Shown here: positions 36,640 through 47,399 of the stretch, in pieces
How positions within the stretch are numbered: the first letter of the stretch is position 1
Layout of the letters: every line of letters starts with the position of its first letter
Assembly (NCBI GenBank): GCA_036937835.1
Contig: CM072876.1
Coordinates: forward strand, 3,777,001-3,841,000
Origin: Pampus argenteus
Lineage: Eukaryota > Chordata > Actinopteri > Scombriformes > Stromateidae
Direction of reading: 5' to 3'
Length of the DNA: 64,000 bases
Program-made: the position numbers and the translations under genes
Notes under the pieces: model-generated
Told to the model about the DNA's origin: nothing
Database searches by the model: none
Seen by the model: only the letters and a program-made list of their open reading frames with translations

Positions 36640-37640
36640 AGAGCATTATGATATTCTTCATTTAAACATAAAGTAATAATATTAATAGCCTAACTCGATT
36701 AGGTTGCATCCAGACTTCGCCGACTGTCTGTGATGGTGCAACACGTTCAAGCTGACTCCATTTAAAGGCCTTCTATTGGACTCCATATATGTGATGCGTT
36801 GAGTGTCTTTCTGAATAGCTCTGGATATTTTCTCCAGGGTTCAGAGAAAGGCCCATTTTGGAAATCTCCATATGTGGTTTGAAGTTAAAAATGACTCAGT
36901 AATGGAGGCTCTGGCTTGCCTTTCATCCCCTATGTGAAAAGCCCTGTACGGATACTTCTATATGCTGCAACTCCATCTGGACCTCGACACTTTTCGGTCC
37001 GGTTAAATGAAAAACTCGACTGACAGTGAAGTGAAAACTTAAAGTGGCTTTCAAGTCGCTTTCAAAAACAACGACAGCTGAACTCTGCTTGACATCGCAA
37101 ACAATTGCAGCCGATTCTGAATATTCAGACATTTATGCAGTTTGAGGAATTATGTGTGTGATAAATGAAAGTGACATATATTTATTTCCAATAGAGGAAT
37201 CCGCTCTCCACTTTGGATTGTGGCTCAGGAATCATGTTTTAATTGATGTGATTACCAACCACTAAGAAATGTCACAGAAACTTTTAATTAAGTCTAGCCT
37301 GTAATTAAAAAAAAAGAAAAAAAGACACAGTCCATTGGCAGCTGTAAGCCTGTCCGCCTCTGTGCCAGAGACATCAGGTCATTCTCAACCCACTTGATTA
37401 CTGCTTGAATTGAAACCCATGTTTGGTATCTCACAGCTTGTCATCTCACATTAATCAACATGTACTTTATTATGAACAAAAGATAAAAGATTCAGCGACA
37501 TGGAAATTGATGGTCTTCATATTCACAAGGTTTTGAGCCCGGCGCGTTTGAATCAGTTTGTTAAATGTTAATCATATTTCTCCAATGCGTCACAATCTGA
37601 CGGGTCAAACGTACAGGAGCGAATGAATACAGGCTTTGCT
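36640..37640. promoter_or_regulatory. Candidate cluster of conserved non-coding blocks
   Basis: One kilobase almost without simple repeats apart from A-runs near 37308. Visible cores: TTTTAATTGATGTGATTACC at 37237-37256 (two homeodomain half-sites), TTTTAATTAAG near 37282, GTAATTAAA near 37301 and TGACAG near 37020. The even base composition and motif density resemble teleost gene-desert enhancers. No alignment was done. Confidence 0.3.
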
Positions 37641-37699
37641 CATCATTCATTTAAAAAAAAAAAAAGGTTGTTGGTGTTGTAATATCCTTCATTATAATC

Positions 37700-38110
37700 A
37701 AGAGAGGGTAGAAATGTCATGCAAAGTTGCTGTCTCCGATACACAATAGCTGTTTACGTTCCCTCTGATTACAACAGTCTTATGCCACCCTCAGTTTTTC
37801 GCTGCTTGTGGAATCAAGCAAATGGCAAAGTTCTTTGCATTTCTTCTGACTTTCTCCAGAAAAAAAAAAAAAACCCAACTCTGCCCTACTTGGGGAGAGA
37901 AGATTAGTAAACGACAGAACATCACCACATGGACTTAGAGTGGTTTTCCTCCCGATCGTGGTGCCCACAACTCGGTAATTGTCTTTTCATCCAGGCTCTT
38001 AAGGGAAACGGGAGCAAACCCCACTCAAGCCCATTGCTCTATTTGTCCCAACTTTCAATCGGATGAAGGAATAATGTCCTAAGCAGCCTCAATCTTTGGG
38101 TTTAAGAAGG
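37700..38110. promoter_or_regulatory. Candidate conserved non-coding block
   Basis: Two repeat-free parts (37720-37860 and 37915-38110) flank an A13 run. Cores include 'tctgattacaac' near 37767 and 'cggtaattgtc' near 37973. Conservation is inferred. Confidence 0.22.
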
Positions 38111-38859
38111 GGTGATTGAAGCCCTGGTGGCTTAACAGATAAGACAGACTGCAGAGTGTGTGCATGTTGTTTCTCATTCTGTGAACGTGTAATCTAAAGT
38201 CCCTCAATTTCATGTGCAGCATGGGCAAAAGGACTTTTTTTTTTTACTATTAATACTCATAAAAACTGCTGTTGAGGGAAATGTGCAAATCAAATCATGG
38301 ATTAAAGCAGCAAAGAGTAAAAAGAGTGATGTATTTCTGCTCCAGTATGATCTTGCAGATAGTGTAAATTACTGTAACTGATGTATTCTTTTCTTATGCT
38401 GCCTTCAGGTAACGTGGGAAATACTTGGAATTCAAAGTGCAGGGATGTAGACCCACCACTCACCCATCAAAAATGTATCTTCATGTGATTAATATGGGAT
38501 GTTTCATGGTTCAGGGACATTTTCTACTATTTTTACTAATTATATGCAGTAGTTATTTCAAGGAAATTTCACTACGAATCAACAACTGCTTTATCATAAG
38601 TATAATATACATATTTTAAAGGCAGAATATAACATCAACTCCAGCTAAAACCCCCAAATTGCTAGAAGAAAATGTAGACGACATGACCTCAGTGTCAATT
38701 CTAATGTAATATCCAAGGCTTACTTTGTGTTACAAACTAAAGGAACAGTTGGTGTTGTCATTCATTATTTAGACCAGAGGTTTTTCAAAGCCTGAGACCG
38801 TGGGCCTCCCCACAGTCTCAGACAAAGCTTGTCCCCACTTAGTAACTTGCTTTGTTTCA
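38110..38859. other. Non-coding stretch
   Basis: Begins with 'tggtggcttaacagataagac', loosely like a SINE 5' (A-box) region but with no B-box after it. T10 occurs near 38237. Nothing else is recognised. Confidence 0.5.
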
Positions 38860-38926
38860 CTCAATTCCTGGATGCCTATGGGATCATTATCATGCTATTT
38901 GATCCCATAGACCCTCAAGAATTGAG
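38860..38926. repeat. 67-bp two-stage hairpin
   Basis: Inner perfect 11-bp arms CTATGGGATCA (38876-38886) and TGATCCCATAG (38900-38910) surround a 13-base loop. Outer perfect 8-bp arms CTCAATTC (38860-38867) and GAATTGAG (38919-38926) are separated from the inner stem by an 8 x 8 internal loop. The size is like a short pre-microRNA, but the large internal loop is atypical. Confidence 0.85.
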
Positions 38927-38929
38927 CCA

Positions 38930-40836
38930 AGCTAGCCTGATACTTCTGTTTGACATGCTGTCTGTATGTCTTAAAGCATTTATTAGTTTCTGACTCTGGG
39001 AAAGTTGGAGAAACAGTAATATTCCGCCAAAACTACTATTCTTTAACCATATCACACACATTTAGGCTATTGTATGCAATCGCCTTTTGATAACTAATGT
39101 TTTAACTAGTGTAATATATTTTCACTTCCATGAAAAACTGAATTTCTACTTATGTTGCACCAAATCCAATGGCCTACACCTCAAGTTTTGTAATGCAGAG
39201 AGGACAATAAGGCATTTTTAACCCTTTAATTAACCAGTCTGGAGCCCAATCAACATTGCCCGTCATAGAGTCATGCCGATAGCGTGGCTAAAGAACAAGA
39301 TGGCAAGAGTTTGATGGTTTGCCGACAAAGAAACGTATCACAGATATCACACCAATGCTTGTTCGACATTTTAGAGTTATTGTTCTAGGTGTAAACGGCC
39401 CTTTACTGTCCTTCAGAAGAAAGGTGAAGTGTTGCGTTAATGGAGACAAATTATTACAGACAGTTTAGGTTACAAAAGAGTGCAGCTTCTATTTCCTGAA
39501 TGGGATTAGAAACAAGTCTGTGTCAGACCAGGCTGTGACACCTCTGCTGATTCTACAAATGTCTGCATGCAGCACCCATCCAACAGCATCCCCATCAGCT
39601 ACAGCCTCATCCCAAAGCAATCTCTCAGGCCTGATCCACCTTCTGACAACCACAGCTGTCTCTGAATCTCAGCCCCCTCCACCCCCCACCCCTCTGCAGT
39701 TCGCCCACAGACGATGTTCGAAGCTCTTGTCTGTTCTGTTCCTGCCTGCTTTCGTTTAGCTTTCGTTATAGCGGCCACAAAACAACCCGATCAGCACTCT
39801 CTGCAATTACTGAATAGACTGAGGAAGCAGCGGCTTGATTTAGCAGACTGTGGGGACTGTCATTTTCTATTATCTTTGGGTCTGTGATGATTTATGCTGC
39901 ATGTGAGCAAATGCACGTGTGCCTCTCGTCTCTCTCTCTCTCGCACACTTTCTCTTCTTCTCTTTCCTTCCTGTCTGCCTTTACCTTTCTTTCTCTCTTT
40001 TTTCTCCACATGCTTATATCTCATCTTTTCTCCTGAGCAGAGGCCCCTGACCTAAAGTCCACTATAGCAGATGTCTGTACAAACTAAGCTGGAGGAAGTC
40101 CCGGCTACATGATATGAAGATGAAAGCTAAGATGGTGTTTGATAGCCCCCGCGCTGTGCTGCAGAAATAAACAATAGGATGGAGAGCTGAGATATAAAAA
40201 AACAAAACAAAAAAAAAAACGTGTCTTTTCTCAGAGGATTCCTACACAAAGCAAATAATTTCACTTGTGATTGTTCCATATATGGTTACATATAGTACAG
40301 AGGGGACCCCAGTGTGTTCACTACTCAGTATCACACAGATTGCAACAATGGCAAGCTGTTCACCAGCGCCCTGGGGAAAAGACCATGTGCTGCACCCTAT
40401 AATAAATCAAATTGTTCTATTCTGTAATTAAAGTATCTAAGTACATACGGCTAAAAACAACAGAACGCCCAGGGAAGGGTATATTATGTTAATATTCATC
40501 GCCACATAGCTACGTGGTACACAGTTAAATGACAAATAACCTATATGAGGCTACAATCAAAAGCAGCCTAAATACATGGTGTGTACCGCTTCCTGCTTAG
40601 GAGAGGAGAGCTGTAGAAAGACACAGAGCTGAATTTAGCCAAAAGCGTTGACATACTAAAACCCTGCAGTAGCCACAAGACCTTCCTTCCTGCTTCTCCC
40701 CAAACCCGACCAAGCAGGCTGTGCTGTTCCAGTAATTGAGTGAGTAATGGACTTATTCCGCTGAGTGGTTCTCTGGGTGTATTCAATACCGGGATGTAAA
40801 TCCTGTGGCAAATGGCAGATTAGAGAGGGGGGGAAG
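38930..40836. other. Non-coding stretch
   Basis: 39915-40035 is pyrimidine-rich ('tctctctctctctcgcaca' and after) and ends in an acceptor-like GAGCAG at 40040. A 79-codon serine/threonine/proline-rich frame at 39520-39759 has no recognised domain. No gene is supported. Confidence 0.55.
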
Positions 40837-40856
40837 AAAAAAAAAAAAAAAAAAAA
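40837..40856 (+). repeat. Poly-A run (A20)
   Basis: Twenty adenines after a G-rich word, followed by A-rich sequence to 40910. It could be a retroposed-copy tail, but no body is recognised upstream. Confidence 0.95.
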
Positions 40857-41139
40857 CTTTGGGGAAATAAATAAAAGTAAAAAAGAAAGTACCCAAACAA
40901 AAGAAAATCCATACTACAATTATTCCCACGCAGTAAATCTAGCTGAGGTCTCAGCTTGAGCTGTTTTCTCGACTCTTGTTCTCTCTGTTCTTTTTGGGGT
41001 TTTTTTTGGGGTTGTGTAATAGCACTGCTGCAGGACACCACGGTTTGTCTCCACGTTTCTTTCTGACTCCATTGCCCACCTCTTCTTTGTCCCTCCATCC
41101 AGACATATTGTCCTCCATACAGCCAGACTGAAGACTGGA

Positions 41140-41240
41140 CTCCTGCCACACATTCCACCAGTGGGATACACTGATCGGATTAATCCCTTTTCTCCAAACG
41201 CACCATGCAGCCTAGATCCTCTAACAATTAGCTTGTACAA
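41140..41240 (+). repeat. Local duplication, copy A
   Basis: Similar to 41532-41630 over about 90-100 bp. Shared words include 'ccacaca', 'actgat', 'taatcccttttct' and 'acaattagc', with substitutions between. Identity is roughly 70-75 percent by eye. Nature unknown. Confidence 0.65.
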
Positions 41241-41531
41241 TAAACCCATTATCCATGAATCCATCAGAGGTTCCAGCTCCAGCCCATCCTTACCAAGCCT
41301 TCTCTTCAACACACAGCCTTCTCTACTTTCTTGTGGTTTTCTGTCACTATTAACTAACAACACATTGAGGTTTGCATCTGGATTACCACACATCCTAATG
41401 GCAGCGCTCGAGTTTTCCCATCATCTCTTTATCTGTCTACGTCGCTTTCATTTGAACCAGTTAGTCTATGATTATAATTTCCTCCATTCCCATGTTCACT
41501 GCCCAGTGGCCACCCTGCCTAAATAGTGGGT

Positions 41532-41630
41532 CCACACCACACACTTCACTGGAGGAGTCGACTGATTGAAATAATCCCTTTTCTTCGAAACACACCATTC
41601 TGCCACAGATTCCCTCACAATTAGCAGCCT
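41532..41630 (+). repeat. Local duplication, copy B
   Basis: Direct-orientation partner of 41140-41240, starting about 390 bp downstream. Could be two copies of an unrecognised interspersed repeat or an old segmental duplication of a regulatory piece. Confidence 0.65.
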
Positions 41631-41918
41631 CGAGCAAGATAGCCTGTCGTGAAAATAAGCGGCCTCAAGTCAAAACAAACACGCGCAGACAAAGGGGCGC
41701 AGGAACCCACAGCGAGCCGGCACGCAGAATATTTTCGGGCAGCCTTGTCATGCTGATGCTACAATGGAGATGGTAGATGATCTCATCTGCTAAATATTGT
41801 TTTTGCCATATAGGCTACAGGCTTTCCCCCCCCTTGTTCTTGGGTGTATTCTTAACGCCAAGGCTATAAATTAATGTTTTTGTGGGAGCCTGTTGCTTAG
41901 GGCTGGAAATGGTGTGGA

Positions 41919-41959
41919 GGGGGGAAGGAATGGGGGCGGGGTGGGGTGGTGGCCGGGGG
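41919..41959 (+). other. Strong G-quadruplex-forming motif
   Basis: G-runs at 41919-41924, 41932-41936, 41938-41941, 41943-41946 and 41955-41959. Loops of 7, 1 and 1 between the first four runs predict a stable fold. GC-rich flanks include 'tggtggccggggg'. Confidence 0.85.
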
Positions 41960-42350
41960 CCAATTAAAATACAGATGTCTGACTGTCGGTGTAATTCCAT
42001 TCAGCCATGATTTACATTTAGAACAGTCACCCAAGGCCTGCCACTCCACGCTTGCACAGGAAATCGAAGCTGACTCCAACCTAATGAGAAAAGTGAACCT
42101 TCCGAACTTTTACGAGACTCTCGTCTGAAAGGGGCCTTGCAACTTTGGCCATAATATGAAAGCCCTTTTAGCTAATCACCCATTGACAGGAGAGAGCGGT
42201 GCATTAGGAGCTCAGCAACTAATTTCACTTTGTGCTGCCGGCGTGAAAGATGCATGGCGGGAAAGTTGCCCTTTGTTAATACTCTAACTTGGCAGCCTTT
42301 CTTAAGGATAATCTCTGTCAAATAGGTTACCTCATTTGGAGCAACATGTT
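41960..42350. promoter_or_regulatory. Candidate conserved non-coding block
   Basis: Unique sequence directly after the quadruplex motif. It has 'ccaattaaaatac' near 41959, a TGACAG (MEIS/TGIF type) at 42184-42189 beside 'taatcaccc', and no simple repeats. Conservation is inferred. Confidence 0.28.
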
Positions 42351-42359
42351 AAAACATGT

Positions 42360-44132
42360 ACTTATCTCGGGATGAAGGGATTTTTATTGAGCTTAAACAA
42401 CCAAATGATAGTTGTTTTTTTTTTATAATTTTTTATGTTATTAAAAACTGCAGTATTAGCATTTGATGGTTGAAACTAAGGGCGTTTCCAAAACCTTTTT
42501 TTTCCATTTACGCTTTGAAAAAAATATTTTGGTATCAGCTGCACTGATGAAATGGGTCGACCAATCACTGCAGTTAAAAGTGTGTCGACGAATGAAAAAT
42601 TTCTCACCGAATTCATAGTTCATAGTTCATTCATTCATAGTTTTTAACAGCAAAAGCAGTTTTTGAACATAATATTGTTTATTATGGGAAAAAAAAAATC
42701 AACCTTTAATAACATAATACAGCAAGAAAATAATCCATGTGATTATGTGTGCAGCACAAAACTAATGTGGAGTTCCTCTTTAATTTGAAGCGATGGTTTG
42801 ACTTTCATAGGCACTTAGCCACAGTATCCATTTGGTCAGAACAAGGCCACATAAAATATACAGCAAGAACACACAGTACAGCGCTTGTCAATAACAGTAA
42901 TCCTGTATATGGAAGGGAACAGGATACGCGCCGTCCACAGCAATAACTCATGACTTTTTTTTTTTTACCATCAGCTGCTTTATATCTAGTTGCTTTAATA
43001 TCCCTGTCGGACAAACGCCTTGACAATCTTTACCCAGCCAAAGCAGTCTTATCGTTTACACCTAACCTCCCCGTGCAAATCAGCTCCGTCTTTTGATTCC
43101 TATTTTATAAAGAAAGGTCAGTACAGCGGTGATTTATAATACGGACTCCTGTAAATTCTACCAGGCAATCCATCAACATATGCATGAAAAAAAAAAGGAG
43201 CTCCATAATAAACATCAAGAAGGTGCATAAACAGGAGGGGGACTTTTTATACACAAATAACGTCGAGAAATATATTTGAAATTCATCCAACAACAACAAC
43301 AAAAAAAAAAAAATGTCTCTACAGGAAATTTTGCTGGCTCCCTAAATCATCTCTGAAGGCTAAAGACAAAGGAAGGTCTTAATTGTTTGGTTTTTCAAAC
43401 ATCTATTTATTCATGTAGGAACTCCCTCTTCATCTGGTGTAAATGTCCCGAATTCAGCGCACGGCCAACCATTCTTCTGTGGCTCATCCAGCTGTAATAA
43501 ACAGGATACTCTCCTCGGACAATGCAGCCAGGAAGCAGACTCTTGTCCACTTCTCCCTGAGGGGTTCATCTGGGGAGCGGTGGCACAAGCACTTTCTACC
43601 CTTCATGGTCAAGATGTGCAGATCATCCTCATATATAGAGGAAACGCACAATGCAGTCGGAATTCAGAGCGCGCCTTTAAACAATACCTCTGACCTAACC
43701 CCTGGTATAAATCATTTGGGGCTCTGACATGAAGCCGAGAACAAAAAGGGAAAGACGTTAAGCGGCATTTTTCGTCTTCACAGTTTAGGGAGGGAAGTAG
43801 CCCCTACACTTATAAAAGAATCAATGAAGGGAAACACTGAAAAAAAGCAATAAAAGTTAACTTTTTTTACGAGCCTCTTCCTCGCTGCTGCCTTCGACTT
43901 CCACAGTCTCTCTGCAGATGTGTAGAAATGACATCCTGTACGATTTTCCCTGTGATGCACATTCCTGCATGTGGGCGGCTTGTGGGATTAATGCAAACGG
44001 GTGACTTGTCTTATTGATCAAGAGCGGCTTTGCAAAAAAAAAAAAAATCTTTACATAATATGACCCTTTCAGATGGGAAGAATCGAGTCCCGCTTTGGCA
44101 CCGCTCAGACGGTGACAGTGGGAAGAAACGGC
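42360..44132. other. Non-coding stretch, possibly with an old repeat
   Basis: 42600-43030 may be a minus-strand interspersed repeat ('gcaagaacacacagtacagcg' region) that I only vaguely recall. A minus-strand frame there has a hydrophobic segment (see rejected list). 43320-43530 is repeat-free. A-runs occur near 42690, 43190, 43300 and 44034. No gene is supported. Confidence 0.45.
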
Positions 44133-44146
44133 GGGGCGGGGCGGGC
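44133..44146 (+). promoter_or_regulatory. Overlapping GC boxes
   Basis: 'ggggcggggcggg' provides two overlapping SP1/KLF-type GGGGCGGGG sites and three G-runs. It stands alone, without a CpG island or a transcript model. Confidence 0.4.
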
Positions 44147-44428
44147 AGGAGGCACTTCTGAGGAGAACCTCGTCTCTAATAAAAAGGGTGATCAAACATG
44201 TTTTTTTGCCTGTTGAAAGAAAATATTATTCTAGCGAACGGCAGAACAGGGTTATGGTGGGGGGGTAGACGGTGCGTTACATGCCAATTCTGTTCTTCAC
44301 TGCAATTTCTCTGATTTGGTTTCAGGGATCATTGCGGAAAATTGAAAACAAATGTGCAGCTTTTGATGCACCACTCCTCGTGGATCTTTTTCTGTCTTTG
44401 TGTTTTCTTTTCAGCTTCTCTTTCTGTC

Positions 44429-44444
44429 TTTTTTTTTTTTTTTT
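44429..44444 (+). repeat. Poly-T run
   Basis: Sixteen thymines after a pyrimidine-rich stretch (44386-44428). Confidence 0.95.
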
Positions 44445-44906
44445 GCGTCAGTCATTTATTGGCTGATTCCTCGAAGATGGAAACTCACATTCCTCATCCC
44501 ACCAGAAGCAACAAGGCCACTCCAAAACACACACATTTTCCCTGTAAACAAGTACACAATGACTTTCTCTCATCTCAGACAAAGTCAAGACGCAGTGTGC
44601 AAACAAACACAACAACCATGGAAACAAAGTCTTTCTTCTCTCTCTTGGGACACGAATACGATGTGTGTGAATGGTGAAACTATAACTATAATTTCATCGT
44701 TGACGTTCGTGAGTTGTCGTGGTGATAACCTGGGCAGGTAGCTGGAATTTCATTCAGAGTGAACATCAACTGACAGCAGTAGCTCAGACATGTGATAGAA
44801 ACAGCCTGAAACGCTTCCTCCGGTTGTGTTTTCCAATTTATTCATGCAAACGAAGACATGTTTGTGCATCTATGTCAGCACTGTGAACATAGTAGTTATC
44901 CTCATG

Positions 44907-44936
44907 CACACACACACACACACACACATATATACA
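44907..44936. repeat. (CA)n microsatellite with TA end
   Basis: Eleven CA units followed by a short ATATATAC. Confidence 0.95.
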
Positions 44937-44949
44937 CAGACCAACATGC

Positions 44950-44962
44950 AGCTGAGTCAGCA
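44950..44962 (+). promoter_or_regulatory. Maf recognition element (T-MARE-like)
   Basis: AGCTGAGTCAGCA matches 12 of 13 bases of the T-MARE consensus TGCTGAGTCAGCA, bound by MAF, NRL and NFE2-type bZIP dimers. A CRE/AP-1-like TGACATCA lies about 80 bp on (45042-45049), then 'gctaatgatt'. The 300 bp from 44940 are GC-balanced and repeat-free. Confidence 0.5.
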
Positions 44963-45322
44963 GGGCGGCGGTGATGATGCGTTTCTCTGAGGCAGGGACA
45001 CATGTGTGTGGGGAGCTGACTGGCGTTCAGCACACAGCGGGATGACATCATCTCCAGGGCGCTAATGATTGGGTGACCTCCTCCCGCTGGCTACGCAGCC
45101 CGCTGAGCACATGCATAGCAGACTGTTTTCTCACACAGTCTCCTCTGTGCGACTACTGTACTTACTTTATCGACGGCATTAACTCAAGGCCTGACTCTGG
45201 AAAAGCCAACACAGCCGAGCCAAACAGCGCTCTCTGCAATAGTCTATATTATCTCTGCAATCTGAATCCAATTAACAGAAAACCCACACAGAGTTCGAGC
45301 ACCAGAAGGGGACAGAAGAGAA

Positions 45323-45344
45323 GGAGGAGGAGGAGGAGGAGGAG
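45323..45344 (+). repeat. (GGA)n microsatellite in a purine run
   Basis: About seven GGA units inside 'aagagaaggagg...', all purine on the plus strand, so a triplex (H-DNA) is possible. Confidence 0.93.
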
Positions 45345-45707
45345 TGTAAGGGTGTAGAACGAAGGGTATGTGTGTGTGTGTTAGGGGAGGCAGTGGTGGA
45401 AATATCCAGGGAGAAGAAATAGCAGGAAAGAAACAAATCACACCATCTTTTCTCCGTCTTACTGGGAATTCTCCTGCCCCCTTTTTTTTTGTGATATTAA
45501 ACAATAGCTTTGTTCTCTGAGAAGGGGAAGACGGCGAGGATCACCTTTATCTGCCCAATTTACAATTCCCTGATGATATCAAAACGACAACCAAGAGCCT
45601 ACTTCCCTTTTTTCTTCTCACTCACTGGAGTAGCATTAGTGCTCAACCACGATTTGAAGACTTTCAGGAATGGAAATGAAAACAAACACATGTTAGCATG
45701 CGAGACA

Positions 45708-45732
45708 CCCCTCCCTCCCTCCCTCCCTCCCC
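45708..45732 (+). repeat. (CCTC)n run
   Basis: Five to six CCCT units, all pyrimidine on the plus strand. Confidence 0.93.
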
Positions 45733-46216
45733 ATGCTCTGCTAATACAAGGACATGGCCATCACACACACAGAAGACACTGAATAGATGGAGGCAGTGAC
45801 AGTCTGGGCTCGACTGTGCTGCGGCAGGATATGTTAATGTTAACCAAATTAGTCTCATATGCCTGGTGAGTGGCCCTCGAGACAGATCCCGTCCTATGAA
45901 AAGGGTGTTGAAACGTACGGTAATTGCTTTCAGTGTCGTTTGGCAGTAGTGCACCTCTCGACTTCGGGAGCTTTTTATAGACAGGGTAATTCTCCATTAT
46001 TCTGCCAACATTACGTCTCAAAGAAGAGAGGGACGAGGATGGGGAATACCAGGGTGACGGCGCTCACTTAAAAACTCGAGAAGTGATAAAAAAAAAACGA
46101 GATGGGAAATAGGCGGAAGAAACTTCCAGTGGAAATAATTCACGTACCAGTTGCACTGTGACTCCAGAGCAAAACAACTTTAAGTTTTGCCATTCTGCTG
46201 ATCACAACCTAAAAAA
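45733..46216. other. Non-coding stretch
   Basis: 45790-46020 is repeat-free with 'atgttaatgttaacc' and 'ggtaattgc' cores and could be regulatory. No gene is recognised. Confidence 0.45.
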
Positions 46217-46237
46217 TATAAATATATATATATATAT
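46217..46237. repeat. Short (AT)n run
   Basis: AT units with one interruption. Confidence 0.88.
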
Positions 46238-46622
46238 TTTTAAAGGTGGCAACACTGGGAGCTGTATATGCATTTACAGTATACAGCAAGGTGATATGGT
46301 AACACACGAGAGACAAAATACAGCAAACATGCCTTCTGTCTTCTGGCTTTGAATTATTAAAGAAGTGCAGGGGGAAACAGCAGCTGGCGAGTCGAGCAAA
46401 GAAAAAAACGGCGTGCGTTTTGTGCAGCAGCTTTTAAACTCACCCTCCACCGTCATATCTCTAACACACATCTGAGACTTCCCGTGACTACCGTCTCCTG
46501 ACCGAGTGACGTGTCGTTCCTCCTCTTCGGGACGGACTGATTTGTGATGAGATTTTGACACAAAAATGGCTGCTGCGAATCACCACGAGCAGACCGACTG
46601 CAGGCTGCTGACAGATGAAGTG

Positions 46623-46698
46623 CCTCCGCTCCTGTCTCACCTCCGCTCCTGTCTCACCTCCGCTCCTGTCTCACCTCCGCTCCTGTCTCACCTCCGCT
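46623..46698 (+). repeat. 17-bp minisatellite, 4.5 copies
   Basis: The unit CCTCCGCTCCTGTCTCA repeats without change at 46623, 46640, 46657 and 46674, with a partial copy to 46698. The period is not a multiple of three, which argues against coding. The perfect identity suggests recent expansion. It lies in a locally CpG-rich patch (46440-46760). Confidence 0.97.
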
Positions 46699-46699
46699 T

Positions 46700-47329
46700 T
46701 CACGTTCTCACGTGTCTCAACCTTGTGAAGACCGCCGTTATGGTTCCAATCATAATGCTATCAGCTTTCGAAATAATGTCGGTGGTTTAGCACTACATCT
46801 TATCAAACGTCTTTGTACACGTCATAACTTAACTGCCCGGGCCCTGTGAAATGTCACCACGTGTCATTGCATCGAGGGTTTTACCTTGAGGGATGCAGAG
46901 TCATAGTACTGAGGCAGATTGGATTATTCTAAATAGTCCTAGGTCTCATTCCAAGACCTTGTTTACACGTTATCACGTCTTTTTTTTTCTGTCTGTTTTC
47001 TCTGCTCTGCTCTAGTGTCTGCTTATACTGCAATGACATTGAAGTATTTTTTTTTTTTTTTTCATAGAATGACATCAGGAGCAGAGAGGAGAAATGCCTG
47101 GCAGCTTTCTCTGAGGCTGCGGTCATGGCTGAGTGAAGTGCAGCTCTTCCTGAAATGCAGTCTGGGAGCCAGAAGGCAGAAGGAAACACAAGAAAAATGA
47201 CATGTTTGACTTGTTTTTATCAACGTATACTGTACAACTGGGCTACATGTGCAACGTCATACTGCATTTACACAATCAATAATGGTATTTTTTTATTAAT
47301 TCAACAGTTGCCAATATGTTAAGAACTAA
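46700..47329. other. Non-coding stretch
   Basis: T16 at 47047-47062 and T8-9 near 46980. Nothing else is recognised. Confidence 0.55.
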
Positions 47330-47395
47330 TGTTTGTACCAGATTTCATTCTGTAGTTGTTGAAATATTTCAGTCTGGACCGAAGACTGAAGTCAT
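47330..47395 (-). repeat. Interspersed teleost repeat, third copy (fragment)
   Basis: Read on the minus strand it gives 'cggtccagactgaaatat', 'ttcaacaacta' and 'tctggtacaaacatt', the same blocks as at 36243-36390. It is a short fragment of that family. Confidence 0.7.
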
Positions 47396-47399
47396 GGGC

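Noticed and set aside
38114..38136. SINE head ('ggtggcttaacagataaga')
   Set aside because: No B-box or tail follows within 100 bp, so the similarity is too short.
42805..43026. 73-codon minus-strand frame with a membrane-like segment
   Set aside because: It lies in what is probably an interspersed repeat; the hydrophobic run alone does not make a gene.
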